From Pontivivens insulae (GTDB lineage Bacteria; Pseudomonadota; Alphaproteobacteria; Rhodobacterales; Rhodobacteraceae): 64,000 nt of DNA. The stretch is from contig NZ_OMKW01000003.1 in assembly GCF_900302495.1 (NCBI RefSeq), positions 558,001 through 622,000 of the forward strand. Reading direction: 5' to 3'. Shown piece after piece: positions 42,469 through 51,470 of the stretch. A program made the translations under genes and the position numbers. A model generated the notes under the pieces. The model saw only the letters and a program-made list of their open reading frames with translations. It was not told the origin of the DNA and made no database searches. The number at the start of each line of letters is the position of its first letter. Position 1 is the stretch's first letter.

Positions 42469-43271
42469 TAGCTGCTCGGGCTGTCGAGCGGGTCGAGATT
42501 GGTACGCCCACCATCCACACTCAGGATTTGCCCGGTGATGAAGCTCGCCTTGTCAGAAGCCAGGAAGAGCGCAGCCTCTGCCGCCTCTTCTGCATCGCCG
42601 ATCCGGCCTAGCGGAGTGACGGCGGTCAACTCCTCGCGCAGTTCTTCCCGCTCTTTCAGCGCATCCTTCAGATGGCCGGTCATCACACCGCCAAGCGCAA
42701 TGCCGTTCACCCGCACGCCGTCCTTGGCAAGGGCGACGGCAAGGCTGCGCGTCATTTGGTCCAGCGCGGCACAACTTACGGAATAGGCCAGAAGCTCGGG
42801 CAAGGTGCGCTGCGCGGCGATCGATGTGACGTTCACAATCGCACCGACATTGCGCGTCTCGCCCGTCTCTTCCGCCTGGGCGATCATCTTTTTGGCCACC
42901 ATCTGGCTGAGGCGCAGGGAGTTCTTCACATTCTGCTGCATCAGTTGATCAAACACGTCGGAACTGGGATCAAGCGGGTCGGAGGAAATCACCTGGCGCG
43001 CCGCATTCACCAGAATGTCGACCCGGTCAAAATGGTCGATGGTCGAGGCCATCAGATTCGCAATCGACAGCTTTTCGCGCAAATCGCATGAGAATTGCTG
43101 AACACGATCCTCATCCTTGCGCAGTGCCTTCACTTCGGCATCAAGCTTGTGATCATCAATATCGGCGAGCATTACGCGCGCGCCCTCAGAAACAAACTTG
43201 CGCGCGATGGCCAAACCAACGCCGCTGGCTGCGCCGGTTACGATAACCGACTTTCCTGCCACTGAGCCCAT
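42468..43271 (-). CDS. SDR-family protein lacking the catalytic lysine
   Basis: 267 residues from ATG 43271; a start at 43280 or farther is possible. The cofactor fold is intact: SVIVTGAASGVGLAIARKFV with GxxxGxG, and ADIDDHKLDAEVKAL. The catalytic region reads VNVTSIAAQ (serine kept) and AYSVSCAALDQMTRSLAVAL, so the YxxxK motif is YSVSC: tyrosine is present but lysine is replaced by Cys (codon TGT). The NNAG motif is also altered to NAARQ. The C-terminal GRIGDAEEAAEAALFLASDK is normal. Either a dead binding protein or an enzyme with altered chemistry. Divergent from an acyl-CoA ligase. Confidence 0.85.
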   Translation of the reverse strand: MGSVAGKSVIVTGAASGVGLAIARKFVSEGARVMLADIDDHKLDAEVKALRKDEDRVQQFSCDLREKLSIANLMASTIDHFDRVDILVNAARQVISSDPLDPSSDVFDQLMQQNVKNSLRLSQMVAKKMIAQAEETGETRNVGAIVNVTSIAAQRTLPELLAYSVSCAALDQMTRSLAVALAKDGVRVNGIALGGVMTGHLKDALKEREELREELTAVTPLGRIGDAEEAAEAALFLASDKASFITGQILSVDGGRTNLDPLDSPSS

Positions 43272-43396
43272 AGGGCACCCCATCCACAACGACCGCTCGT
43301 GCGCAGCCAGATCACCGATATAGATCATCGTGGGCTGTCTTGCGACCCCTCAGGCAATCGGCTAATTCACGAAAGATACTTGCGCTGGAGGTCGCC

Positions 43397-45007
43397 GTGA
43401 CGGAACAGGATTACAATGCTAATTTGCCCCGCTGTGCCGCGAACCATCAGCCGCTGACTCCGCTGACATTGCTTGAGCGTGCGGCGCAGGTTTTCCCTGA
43501 ACAAGTCGCCGTGATCCACGGCTCACAGCAGGTCTCCTACGCCACATTGTTCGAGCGCAGCCGCGCGCTGGCCAGCGCCCTGCGGCGTGCCGGGATCAAA
43601 CGTGGGGATACCGTCTCTGCACTGCTGCTCAACACGCCTCCGATGATCGAGGCGCATTATGGCGTGCCGATGTGTGGTGCCGTCCTGAATGCGCTGAACA
43701 CTCGTCTCGATGCCGCAGGGATCGCCTTTATCCTGCGCCATGCGGAGACCAAGCTGCTGATTGTGGATGCAGAATTGCGCCCACTTGCCGACGCGGCGAT
43801 TGCCACACTTGATCACGCGCCGCGGGTCATAACTTACTCTGATCCAACCATCAGCGATCAGCGCTGCGAATATGAGGCATTCCTGGACGCGGGCGATGCT
43901 TCGGAACCGTGGGACATGCCGCAAGATGAGTGGGATGCCATCTCGCTCAACTACACGTCCGGTACGACGGGTGATCCAAAGGGCGTGGTTTACCATCACC
44001 GAGGGGCCATGCTGCTGGCGACAGGCAATGTTGTCAGCGCAGGGCTTGGCAAGCATCCTGTCTATCTTTGGACATTGCCCATGTTCCACTGCAACGGGTG
44101 GTGCTTTCCCTGGACGCTAAGCGCCGTTGCAGGCACCCATGTGTGCCTTCGCCAAGTGCGCGCTGGCGCGATGTTCGACGCTATTGCCGATCATGGCGTG
44201 ACCCATATGTGTGGGGCGCCTATCGTGATGAGCACGCTTCTGGATGCCCCAGACGATCAGCGGCGCGCATTGCCCCATCGGGTCAGCTTCTTCACTGCTG
44301 CGGCCCCTCCACCGGAAAGCACACTCGCCGCGATGGGTGAAGCCGGATTTGATGTTACGCACCTTTATGGCCTGACGGAATGCTACGGTCCGGCTGTCAT
44401 CAATGAGTGGCATACTGACTGGGCAGAGCTTTCAGCGCCAGAGCAGGCGCGACTGAAAGCGCGCCAAGGCGTGCGCTATGCCGCTCTCGAAAGCCTGGAT
44501 GTGTTGGGGGACGGCGATGTGCCCGTGCCCGCCGATGGCCAAACGATGGGAGAGGTCGTGATGCGCGGCAATGTCATCATGAAAGGCTATTTCCGCAATC
44601 CCGAGGCTACGGCCAAAGCCTTCGCTGGCGGCTGGTTTCGGACCGGAGACCTAGGCGTCAAACATCCTGACGGCTACATCCAACTGCGCGACCGCGCCAA
44701 AGACGTCATTATCTCTGGCGGTGAGAATATTTCCTCGATTGAGGTCGAAGAAGCACTCTACCGCCATCCGGCCGTTGCGATATGCGCGGTCGTTGCAAAA
44801 CCCGATGACAAATGGGGTGAAACGCCGTGTGCCTTTGTCGAGCTGAAAGGCTCGTCCGACGTGACAGTAGAAGACATTATCGCCCATTGTCGGGCAGAGC
44901 TTGCGCACTTCAAAGCCCCGCGCCACGTGGTTTTCGGTGAACTCCCGAAGACTTCGACCGGCAAGGTGCAGAAATTCGAATTGCGCGGGAAAGCCGCCGC
45001 GCTCTAG
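43397..45007 (+). CDS. Acyl-CoA synthetase (AMP-forming)
   Basis: 536 residues from GTG 43397, preceded by TGGAGG at 5 bp. ANL-superfamily motifs: NYTSGTTGDPKGVVYHH (AMP-binding P-loop), LYGLTECYG, GWFRTGDLGVKHPDGYIQLR, DRAKDVIISGGENISSIEVE and the C-terminal catalytic lysine in PKTSTGKVQKFE. It resembles plant AAE-like and bacterial medium/short-chain or DmdB-like ligases; the acid used is not clear. Its stop shares CTAG with the convergent methyltransferase gene. Confidence 0.92.
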   Translation: MTEQDYNANLPRCAANHQPLTPLTLLERAAQVFPEQVAVIHGSQQVSYATLFERSRALASALRRAGIKRGDTVSALLLNTPPMIEAHYGVPMCGAVLNALNTRLDAAGIAFILRHAETKLLIVDAELRPLADAAIATLDHAPRVITYSDPTISDQRCEYEAFLDAGDASEPWDMPQDEWDAISLNYTSGTTGDPKGVVYHHRGAMLLATGNVVSAGLGKHPVYLWTLPMFHCNGWCFPWTLSAVAGTHVCLRQVRAGAMFDAIADHGVTHMCGAPIVMSTLLDAPDDQRRALPHRVSFFTAAAPPPESTLAAMGEAGFDVTHLYGLTECYGPAVINEWHTDWAELSAPEQARLKARQGVRYAALESLDVLGDGDVPVPADGQTMGEVVMRGNVIMKGYFRNPEATAKAFAGGWFRTGDLGVKHPDGYIQLRDRAKDVIISGGENISSIEVEEALYRHPAVAICAVVAKPDDKWGETPCAFVELKGSSDVTVEDIIAHCRAELAHFKAPRHVVFGELPKTSTGKVQKFELRGKAAAL

Positions 45008-45999
45008 CTGCGGGGGCGCCGGGCGCGAAACAGTTTGAATGCGCCGTTGCCCGGCAGTTCCTCCCAACGCTGGAAATGCGTTTCCAAGGCGCTCTCATAG
45101 GGAAGCTGCCGGTTGGCAACCATCCAAAATGTGCCCGAACTCTTTAGAACGCGCGCTGCCGATGCAATGAACGCGCGGCCCAACTCAGGATCCGCTGCCC
45201 GGGTTTTATGAAAAGGCGGATTTGAAATGACTGTGTCAAATACCCGCCGCGCAGGCAGGGCTGTCGCATCGCCCCACTCAAAACTTGCGCGCGCATCGTC
45301 TATATTTTGCTGAGCGGCATTGAGCGAAAGCTTCTCCGCCTCGATTAATTTGATGCTGTCAATTTTATCAGAGCTTGTGAGAGCAGCAGCACTCAACCAG
45401 CCCCACCCAGCACCCAGATCGGCGACATCGCCCTTCAACTCCCCCGCAAACGCGTCCGCGAGCAATTGCGAGCCTGCATCGACCTTGTCCGGGCTGAACA
45501 TGCCGGGAGCGGTCAGGTAGCCCGCGCCATTGCGGCGCATCTGCCCCGCCGCGTGCCAATCTGCAAGCACGTCCGGCCGCGTGGCGCCGACGGTGATCCA
45601 GAAAAGACGCCCATGCGCCTTGGAGGTGGAGCCATCAACCTCAGCCACCTTTCGGACGCTCTTGAAGATTGCGTCTGCACCTTGTTTCTTCTCACCGCTG
45701 ATCAGCAGCAATCCACGCTCGGGCAGCGCTGACCAGGCCGCGGCAATATTTGCCAAGGATTCTTCGCGCGAGCGGGTCAGACAGACCAGCGCACTTGCGG
45801 TTGCGCCCACCTCCTGAACCATCCGCAACCCAAGGGAGGCTAAGGCGTCGTGATCTGGCTTGAAGCTTTGCAGGCATTCCAGCCGTTCAACGTGTTCGCG
45901 CCATTCGGGAGAGGCTGTTGGTCGAATGGCGAGCATCGGCCCCTCTGGCAAGAGCAAGCCTTGACCGAGGGCATAGTTCAGACGGGCGGCATCGCTCAC
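45004..45999 (-). CDS. RsmC-like class I SAM-dependent methyltransferase
   Basis: 331 residues in two halves, as in RsmC: a degenerate N-terminal methyltransferase-like domain (about 1-160) and a C-terminal active domain with the SAM loop VADLGAGWGWLSAAAL and the N-methyltransferase motif ISNPPFHKTRAADPELGRAF. Likely methylates a guanine exocyclic amine in 16S rRNA (m2G1207 type), although RlmG is the alternative. It starts 10 bp before the clpS stop in the same direction. Confidence 0.86.
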   Translation of the reverse strand: MSDAARLNYALGQGLLLPEGPMLAIRPTASPEWREHVERLECLQSFKPDHDALASLGLRMVQEVGATASALVCLTRSREESLANIAAAWSALPERGLLLISGEKKQGADAIFKSVRKVAEVDGSTSKAHGRLFWITVGATRPDVLADWHAAGQMRRNGAGYLTAPGMFSPDKVDAGSQLLADAFAGELKGDVADLGAGWGWLSAAALTSSDKIDSIKLIEAEKLSLNAAQQNIDDARASFEWGDATALPARRVFDTVISNPPFHKTRAADPELGRAFIASAARVLKSSGTFWMVANRQLPYESALETHFQRWEELPGNGAFKLFRARRPRS

Positions 46000-46009
46000 A
46001 GGATGCGCC

Positions 46010-46363
46010 TCATTCCTTTTCCATCGTGCATTGCAGCGGATGTTGGTTGCGTTGGGCGTAGTCCATCACCTGAGTGACTTTCGTTTCCGCAATCTCGCGA
46101 GAGAATACAGCAACGACCGCAACCCCCTTACGATGAACGGTCAGCATGATCTGCATGGCCTGGTCATGATCAATACCGAAAAATCGCTGCAGAACGTGAA
46201 CCACGAACTCCATCGGAGTGTAGTCGTCGTTCAGCAGCAGAACCTTGTAGAGCGGCGGCTTTGCCGTTTTCGGACGCGTCTTGGTGACGACACTGGTGTC
46301 GCCCTCGCCATCCTCAGGCTCGTCATTCATCATTGTCAGGATCTGATCGGTCACGTCGGCCAT
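46010..46363 (-). CDS. clpS: ATP-dependent Clp protease adaptor ClpS
   Basis: 117 residues. A disordered acidic N-terminus (about 1-37) precedes the conserved domain: [40 protein letters not shown] and [20 protein letters not shown]. ClpS binds N-degron substrates and hands them to ClpA. clpA is not next to it in the window. The RsmC-like methyltransferase gene follows directly. Confidence 0.95.
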   Translation of the reverse strand: MADVTDQILTMMNDEPEDGEGDTSVVTKTRPKTAKPPLYKVLLLNDDYTPMEFVVHVLQRFFGIDHDQAMQIMLTVHRKGVAVVAVFSREIAETKVTQVMDYAQRNQHPLQCTMEKE

Positions 46364-46409
46364 CCGTCCGGTTTCTGACGCTTCTATATATCCGTCAGGG
46401 GCAAACAGA

Positions 46410-46431
46410 AAAGGGGGCCGAAGCCCCCTTT
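46410..46431 (-). terminator. Strong intrinsic terminator of the phasin gene
   Basis: A perfect 9-bp stem, AAAGGGGGC with GCCCCCTTT, and a 4-nt loop that reads TTCG on the minus strand, followed on that strand by TTCTGTTTG. It is 29 bp after the phasin stop and before the clpS start. Confidence 0.85.
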
Positions 46432-46459
46432 CCCAAATTCTGCGTCAATGTGACGTCAA

Positions 46460-46906
46460 TCAGGCCGTCATCGACTTCATTTGTGCGGTCGCGGCGTTCA
46501 CGCGATCACCAACAGGTGCGGTCACGTCTTTTGCGGACGCCATCATCATTTCGCCCATCTTGGAGGATTGCTTCATCCAGCCGTCAAACATGGACTGAGC
46601 GAACGCGGACTGCTTTTCGAACAGCTCGGTCATGGTTTTTGCAGCAGCCATATCTTTCGCCGCGGCGACGGACTCTTCGAAGCTCTTCTTGGTGTAGGAC
46701 TGAACTTCCTGACCGAAACCTTCAGCAGCTTTCGCGGCGATCTCGGTGGATTTCATGACCGCGTCGAGGTTTTCCTGACCGAAGGAGGAGACTTCCTCAA
46801 AACCCTTCGTCATCTTCTCGACCGTGTCGGTCATCGTTTTCTGTGCATCTGCAGCAAATGCTTCCATCTGTGCGGTTGCGTCTTTGGCGGCAGTCTTCGT
46901 AGCCAT
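46460..46906 (-). CDS. Phasin-family protein
   Basis: 148 residues, Ala/Lys/Met-rich and helical: AQMEAFAADAQKTMTDTVEK, FEEVSSFGQENLDAVMKSTE, FEKQSAFAQSMFDGWMKQSS. This is the phasin_2-like pattern of proteins that coat polyhydroxyalkanoate granules. A TAGGAG ribosome site, its own promoter gap of 280 bp and a strong terminator suggest high expression as a single gene. No PHA synthase gene lies in the window. Confidence 0.85.
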   Translation of the reverse strand: MATKTAAKDATAQMEAFAADAQKTMTDTVEKMTKGFEEVSSFGQENLDAVMKSTEIAAKAAEGFGQEVQSYTKKSFEESVAAAKDMAAAKTMTELFEKQSAFAQSMFDGWMKQSSKMGEMMMASAKDVTAPVGDRVNAATAQMKSMTA

Positions 46907-47186
46907 GATATGTACTCCTACGTTCTATGTGGGGGGCGGACCAGCCCTCGTCTGCAATGAGAGATAGGGATTATGCTGCACTGCGTCAAGAGGTTTATGT
47001 TGCGGCGCACAAAATGGGTTTATCTTGGTTTAAGGAATTCTAAAACCACTAGGTATAGTGTCTGCTCCGCGACGCGAGTCGTGCGTAAAATAACCGTTGC
47101 TCTTCAAGGCCGTACAAGGCATTGTTAAAACAATACCTACACTCGCGCAAAGCGAGGGCACTTTGGGCAGTTCACTGGAGCGATCC

Positions 47187-48503
47187 ATGTTTAAGTATGT
47201 TTATCGGGCAGCCATGCTGGCTGCCGCCCTCCTGCTATCTACAGGAGCAAACGCGGCCCCCTACGCGGCGATGGTCATCGACGCGCGCGACGGGACCGTA
47301 CTTCATTCCAGAAATGCCGATACCCGCCTTCATCCGGCGTCGCTGACCAAGATGATGACGCTCTACCTTGCCTTTGAGGCGGTTGAGAGCGGTGCGCTGT
47401 CGCTGGATCAGCAGATTCGCATCAGCCGCAATGCGGCGAGCGAGCCACCCTCCCGCCTTGGTTTGCGCGCCGGGCAGCGCCTCTCCGTGCGTTACCTGAT
47501 CCGCGCTGCCGCGATCCGTTCGGCAAATGATGCTGCTACCGCACTGGGTGAGGCGATTTCTGGCTCTGAAAGCGCCTTTGCCGCGCGTATGACAGAGACC
47601 GCGCGCAGCCTTGGCATGACCCAGACGACGTTTCGAAACGCACACGGCCTGACGGCATCGGGTCATATGTCTACCGCCCGTGACATGGCAGAGTTGAGCC
47701 GCCACCTGTTTTACGACTTCCCCCAATATTACAACATCTTTGGACGGACGAGCACGCATGCCGGCGTTGCCACTGTGCGCAACACCAACCGCCGCTTGCT
47801 GAACTCCTATCGCGGGGCGGATGGTATCAAGACGGGCTACACCCGCGCAGCTGGCTACAACCTCGCTGCTTCGGCCGAGCGTGGGAATGAACGGATTATC
47901 GCTGTTATCTTTGGCGGACAGTCATCTGACTGGCGTTATCGCCGCATGGTCGAACTGCTCGACATGGGTTTTGAGCGCGCCCCGACGCATCGTACCGTCG
48001 TGCGTCCCTCGCGCGTCGACACCGGCGCCGTGCTGACATCCATGGTTCCGCTGCCACGCGGCACCAGCGAAGTGACGCAACTTGTCGCGGCGGCCGACCT
48101 TGTGGGCAGTGCATTCGTGTCCAGCGCCTCGGCGGCCACCCTGCCCGCCACAACCGAACGGCTGATCGCCACCGGTTCGACCGTGCCACTTGTGAATGCC
48201 GCGAATACCGGCACCGCTCCGCGCGATTCCATGCTGCCGCGCGCGCGTCCGGGGGGCGCATGGGCCGTGCAACTGGGGGCATATCGCGATCCCGATCACG
48301 CAGAGGCCGTACTGACAACGGCAATGGTCTCTCGCATTGATCCGCTGACCGGCGCCCGTCCTGATGTTGAGGCAACGGTGATTGAGGGGGTTCCCCTGCA
48401 CGCGGCAATGTTCATGGGATTGAGTGAGGCGCAGGCCAATGGCGCGTGCTCACAATTGCAGCAGCGCGATCAGATTTGCCGACTTGTACCACCAAGCGGC
48501 TGA
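47187..48503 (+). CDS. D-alanyl-D-alanine carboxypeptidase with C-terminal SPOR domain
   Basis: 438 residues from ATG 47187, with TGGAG 7 bp upstream. Signal peptide (YRAAMLAAALLLSTGANAA). The penicillin-binding active site is complete: SLTK in HPASLTKMMTLYLAF, SAND in AIRSANDAATALGEAIS, and KTG in GADGIKTGYTRAAGYNLAAS. The C-terminal WAVQLGAYRDPDHAEAVL is a SPOR domain that targets denuded septal glycan. This combination marks division-site trimming of pentapeptides, in keeping with mipZ next door. Replaces the usual PBP5 C-terminal amphipathic helix. Confidence 0.92.
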   Translation: MFKYVYRAAMLAAALLLSTGANAAPYAAMVIDARDGTVLHSRNADTRLHPASLTKMMTLYLAFEAVESGALSLDQQIRISRNAASEPPSRLGLRAGQRLSVRYLIRAAAIRSANDAATALGEAISGSESAFAARMTETARSLGMTQTTFRNAHGLTASGHMSTARDMAELSRHLFYDFPQYYNIFGRTSTHAGVATVRNTNRRLLNSYRGADGIKTGYTRAAGYNLAASAERGNERIIAVIFGGQSSDWRYRRMVELLDMGFERAPTHRTVVRPSRVDTGAVLTSMVPLPRGTSEVTQLVAAADLVGSAFVSSASAATLPATTERLIATGSTVPLVNAANTGTAPRDSMLPRARPGGAWAVQLGAYRDPDHAEAVLTTAMVSRIDPLTGARPDVEATVIEGVPLHAAMFMGLSEAQANGACSQLQQRDQICRLVPPSG

Positions 48504-48529
48504 TCTCGAAGAGAGAGTTGATGTTTGAA

Positions 48530-48556
48530 GGGCGTGCCAACCGGCGCGCCCTTTTC
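48530..48556 (+). terminator. Intrinsic terminator of the carboxypeptidase gene
   Basis: GGGCGTGCC (48530-48538), loop AACC, GGCGCGCCC (48543-48551) with one G-T pair, followed by TTTTC. It stands between the convergent carboxypeptidase and mipZ genes, 6 bp before the mipZ stop. Confidence 0.8.
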
Positions 48557-48561
48557 ACATT

Positions 48562-49383
48562 TCAAAAGGAAACGTCGACGCCTGGAAGGTTGAGAGATTT
48601 CACCACCTCTCGCACCTCTTGCCGCGCGGCGAGGTTTGAGATGTTCAACTTCATCTCACCGGTATCGCGCAGGTCAAGCAGCGTCAGCCCGCTCAGAAAC
48701 ATCTCGCGAAAGATCACCCGCTCGCCGAAACCGGGAATGACGCGGAACCCGATGCGCTTGGACAACTCACCCAACGCAGAGCCCACACGCCGCTTGTTGC
48801 GCGCATTCAACGTCGAGATGCGGTTGCGCAGTACGACCCAGTCCGCGGGCTTCAGGCCCGCACTGGCGCGCAGCTGACGCGCTTTCCACACCATCTCCGA
48901 ATAGACCGACGGACCCAGCACCTTGCCCGTCTGCGGATCAAGCCGCGCCAAGAGATCAAAGTCGATCAGACTGTCATTCATCGGCGTGACCAGAGTATCC
49001 GCCGCCGCATGCGCCATCTGAGCATAGCGGGTGTGCGATCCGGGACAATCGATCAGGATGAACGAACACTTCTGATCCAGCCGGTCGAGGGCAGCGGCGA
49101 ACATTTCCTCTTCTTCGGCCTGCGCCTCACTGACGCTGTCTTTCGCGGAATAGTCCAGCACCTCCCGCACCGGCATGGGCAGCTTATTGCCCGTGCGCTC
49201 GATAAACGCCTCCCGGTTTTCCAGATAGCGAAAGAAGCTCTTCTGACGCAGGTCGAGGTCGATGGTCCCGACCGTATGACCGCATCGGGCGATGGCGGCG
49301 AACAGATGCATGGAGGTCGTGGACTTGCCCGATCCGCCCTTCTCATTGCCCAGCACGATGATATGCGCCAATGCCGCCTCCAC
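48562..49383 (-). CDS. mipZ: Division-plane positioning ATPase MipZ
   Basis: 273 residues. Deviant Walker A motif HIIVLGNEKGGSGKSTTSMH of ParA/MinD ATPases, then TIDLDLRQKSFFRYLENREA with the MipZ-specific DLRQ segment and LIDCPGSHTRYAQMAHAAAD (switch II region), LVTPMNDSLIDFDLLA. MipZ binds ParB at chromosome poles and blocks FtsZ assembly there, placing the division site at mid-cell. It is preceded by rpmE with a terminator between. Confidence 0.94.
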   Translation of the reverse strand: MEAALAHIIVLGNEKGGSGKSTTSMHLFAAIARCGHTVGTIDLDLRQKSFFRYLENREAFIERTGNKLPMPVREVLDYSAKDSVSEAQAEEEEMFAAALDRLDQKCSFILIDCPGSHTRYAQMAHAAADTLVTPMNDSLIDFDLLARLDPQTGKVLGPSVYSEMVWKARQLRASAGLKPADWVVLRNRISTLNARNKRRVGSALGELSKRIGFRVIPGFGERVIFREMFLSGLTLLDLRDTGEMKLNISNLAARQEVREVVKSLNLPGVDVSF

Positions 49384-49391
49384 TCATAGAA

Positions 49392-49417
49392 AAAGCGCGC
49401 CGGGTGTGGCGCGCTTT
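49392..49417 (-). terminator. Intrinsic terminator of rpmE
   Basis: Perfect 10-bp stem, AAAGCGCGCC with GGCGCGCTTT, loop of 6, followed on the minus strand by TTCTATG. 35 bp after the rpmE stop. Confidence 0.85.
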
Positions 49418-49451
49418 GACGTGATAGCAATCCTGCTGGGCAGGGAAAAGA

Positions 49452-49673
49452 TCAGAAGCCGAGACCTTCGTACTTGTTCTTGAACTTGGACACGCGGCCA
49501 CCGGTATCCATCAGGCGGGACGTGCCGCCGGTCCATGCCGGGTGCGTGGACGGATCAATGTCGAGGTTCAGCTGCGCACCCTCGGACTGGTAGGTCGAAC
49601 GCATCTGAACGATCGTGCCGTCGGTCATCTTGACGTCGATCACGTGGTAATCCGGGTGGATATCTTTTTTCAT
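49452..49673 (-). CDS. rpmE: Ribosomal protein bL31
   Basis: 73 residues from ATG 49673. [20 protein letters not shown] and [20 protein letters not shown] are diagnostic. No CxxC pair is present, so this is the zinc-free form of bL31. The leader contains a perfect 7-bp hairpin, GGTCTAA with TTAGACC (49739-49766), which might be part of a control structure. Confidence 0.95.
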   Translation of the reverse strand: MKKDIHPDYHVIDVKMTDGTIVQMRSTYQSEGAQLNLDIDPSTHPAWTGGTSRLMDTGGRVSKFKNKYEGLGF

Positions 49674-49789
49674 GGTCTCAAGGCTCCTATGCGCCGGACT
49701 GAAGCAGGTGGGGCAGGCCACATCCCGTCGCCCGGCAGGGTCTAACTGGAACCCGTCGCTTAGACCGGAACGCGCCGGGGTGCAAGCGC

Positions 49790-50680
49790 TCAGTTCATGC
49801 CAGACTGGCGCGCCCGACGCATGGCACGCAATTCGTCCGGGGAGGTCTGCGGCCCGGCGAGATTTTCCTGAATATACTCGCGCACCAGCTTCTGCTGATC
49901 CAGCAACTGACCATAGGACAGCGCCGCACCGGCCGCCGTGGTGGCAAAATAGAGCGATATGTAGACCACGACTGCCGCCACCAACCCATAGATCAGGTAT
50001 TCCGTGGCAATGAACGGGAACATCGCCATGGCAAAGAGCGCGATGGTCACCACAAAGATCCCGTTGAGCACCTGCGCCACGATGTAGAGCACGAAAAGCC
50101 CAAAGAAGTTGTGTGCAAATCCAAACGTAATGTCATGGCGTGGACTCTTTTCTGCGGCATTGGCCGCCGTCACCGCCATCGGTGTGCCCATCAGGCCAAA
50201 GCCGAGGGCCGCGATCAGGGCCGAGAACCCGCCGACAATATTTGTGAACAGGTTGATGTCGCTGATCATCTCTTCGGATGGCAGATAGCGGCCAGCTTGC
50301 GCCATCTCAAACATCGCCTCGTAAGACATCGAGCTGAACTGGTCGACAAGGATCAGGTAGAACAGCGAGAAGACCATCAACTGCACCAGGTTGATGGGCA
50401 ACAGGTTCCCGTAAGCCATGCGCAGTTGCGAACGGCTCAGATTGCTCAAGGTCGCGGGACGGGTCCGTCCGATAGCCATCAGGCTGGCCCGCATCGCCGA
50501 CAGGCGCATGATTGCGATATAGGGCGTCGTCAGCGTCGCCACAAAAAAGGCCTGCCACAGCGGATTGCTCGTGTTGAAGATAAGCCCGAAATAGAGCGAC
50601 CCAACCAGCAGCGCGACGGGAAAGGTCCGCAAGAATACCTTTGGCATCAGCATGATGCTGTTGAGCAGCAAGTCGAACAT
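49790..50680 (-). CDS. Multi-pass inner membrane protein of unknown function
   Basis: 296 residues, about six predicted membrane segments ([119 protein letters not shown]). C-terminal 45 residues are soluble and charged. I do not recognise the family. It is set between rplS and rpmE, on the same strand, with an rplS terminator upstream. Confidence 0.75.
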   Translation of the reverse strand: MFDLLLNSIMLMPKVFLRTFPVALLVGSLYFGLIFNTSNPLWQAFFVATLTTPYIAIMRLSAMRASLMAIGRTRPATLSNLSRSQLRMAYGNLLPINLVQLMVFSLFYLILVDQFSSMSYEAMFEMAQAGRYLPSEEMISDINLFTNIVGGFSALIAALGFGLMGTPMAVTAANAAEKSPRHDITFGFAHNFFGLFVLYIVAQVLNGIFVVTIALFAMAMFPFIATEYLIYGLVAAVVVYISLYFATTAAGAALSYGQLLDQQKLVREYIQENLAGPQTSPDELRAMRRARQSGMN

Positions 50681-50736
50681 GAGGCCCCCTATTTCCTGAG
50701 CGACAGGATAACGTCAGTTGGCGGGGGCTTAAAGCA

Positions 50737-50764
50737 AAACAGGCGCCCCGCAGGACGCCTGTTT
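50737..50764 (-). terminator. Intrinsic terminator of rplS
   Basis: AAACAGGCG (50737-50745) and CGCCTGTTT (50756-50764) form a perfect 9-bp stem; on the minus strand TTTTGCTTT follows. 21 bp after the rplS stop. Confidence 0.8.
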
Positions 50765-50784
50765 CAAATCCGGTTTGACCGATC

Positions 50785-51159
50785 TTACGCCTTGGGGGCG
50801 CGATAGTTGGTCTTTTCTGCGATACGCGCGGACTTACCACGGCGGGAGCGAAGGTAGTAAAGCTTCGCACGACGCACCTTACCACGGCGTACAACCGTGA
50901 TGCTGTCGATGTTCGGGGAGTGGAGCGGGAACACACGCTCAACACCTTCACCGAAGGAGATCTTGCGAACGGTGAAAGAGGCACCGATGCCCTTACCGTT
51001 GTTGCGCGCAATCACGACGCCTTCGTAGTTCTGGACGCGGGAGCGGGTGCCCTCGGTCACTTTGTAGCCGACGCGCACGGTGTCGCCGGATGCGAAATCA
51101 GGGATATCTTTGCCAAGCTCTGCAATCTGCTCGGCTTCGAGGGTCTGAAGCAGGTTCAT
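50785..51159 (-). CDS. rplS: Ribosomal protein bL19
   Basis: 124 residues. Conserved blocks [60 protein letters not shown] and [15 protein letters not shown] are typical bL19. The C-terminus [12 protein letters not shown] is slightly extended. It is the last gene of the rpsP-rimM-trmD-rplS order, but 311 bp separate it from trmD. Confidence 0.97.
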   Translation of the reverse strand: MNLLQTLEAEQIAELGKDIPDFASGDTVRVGYKVTEGTRSRVQNYEGVVIARNNGKGIGASFTVRKISFGEGVERVFPLHSPNIDSITVVRRGKVRRAKLYYLRSRRGKSARIAEKTNYRAPKA

Positions 51160-51470
51160 TTCAGTCGTCCTATCTGACCGCTGTTTTCAGCGAATGTTTT
51201 CGCGTCCGAGAGCTTTGGTCGCTGCCGGGGCCTGCTCATGAGGCCCGCCAGAGGTCGGGACGACGTTCCTTAGTGCCGGGGCTGGTTCCGATGACGGGCA
51301 GCGCGAGTGTCTGACCAGCCTTGGCGATGTGGTCGCATAGCGGGAATCAGGAAAAGGTTCAAGGGCGGTTGGTTGCCTATGGCCCCTTGTCCCGAACGTG
51401 ATCCGGGACCTCTCCGCCCGATGCGTGATACGGATGCTCAAGGGCCCCCAGATCGGGCCCGGGGGGTGGT
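51160..51470. other. 311-bp gap between trmD and rplS
   Basis: No gene is supported. It holds a short perfect hairpin CGCTG-TTTT-CAGCG (51179-51192) about 20 bp before the rplS ATG and an imperfect palindrome GTCCCG-N9-CGGGAC (51389-51409) near the trmD end. The gap is long for this usually compact operon, so a separate rplS promoter or leader control is likely. Confidence 0.5.
51389..51409. repeat. GTCCCG-N9-CGGGAC palindromic element
   Basis: Arms GTCCCG and CGGGAC around AACGTGATC. Short palindromes of this GTCCCGG.../...CCGGGAC form are common intergenic elements in alphaproteobacteria. It may be a degraded dispersed repeat; only one copy was noticed in this window. Confidence 0.4.

Noticed and set aside
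42468-43271. SDR gene as a pseudogene
   Set aside because: The frame is intact with normal length and codon use, and several other SDR motifs are preserved; only the catalytic Lys and NNAG are changed.
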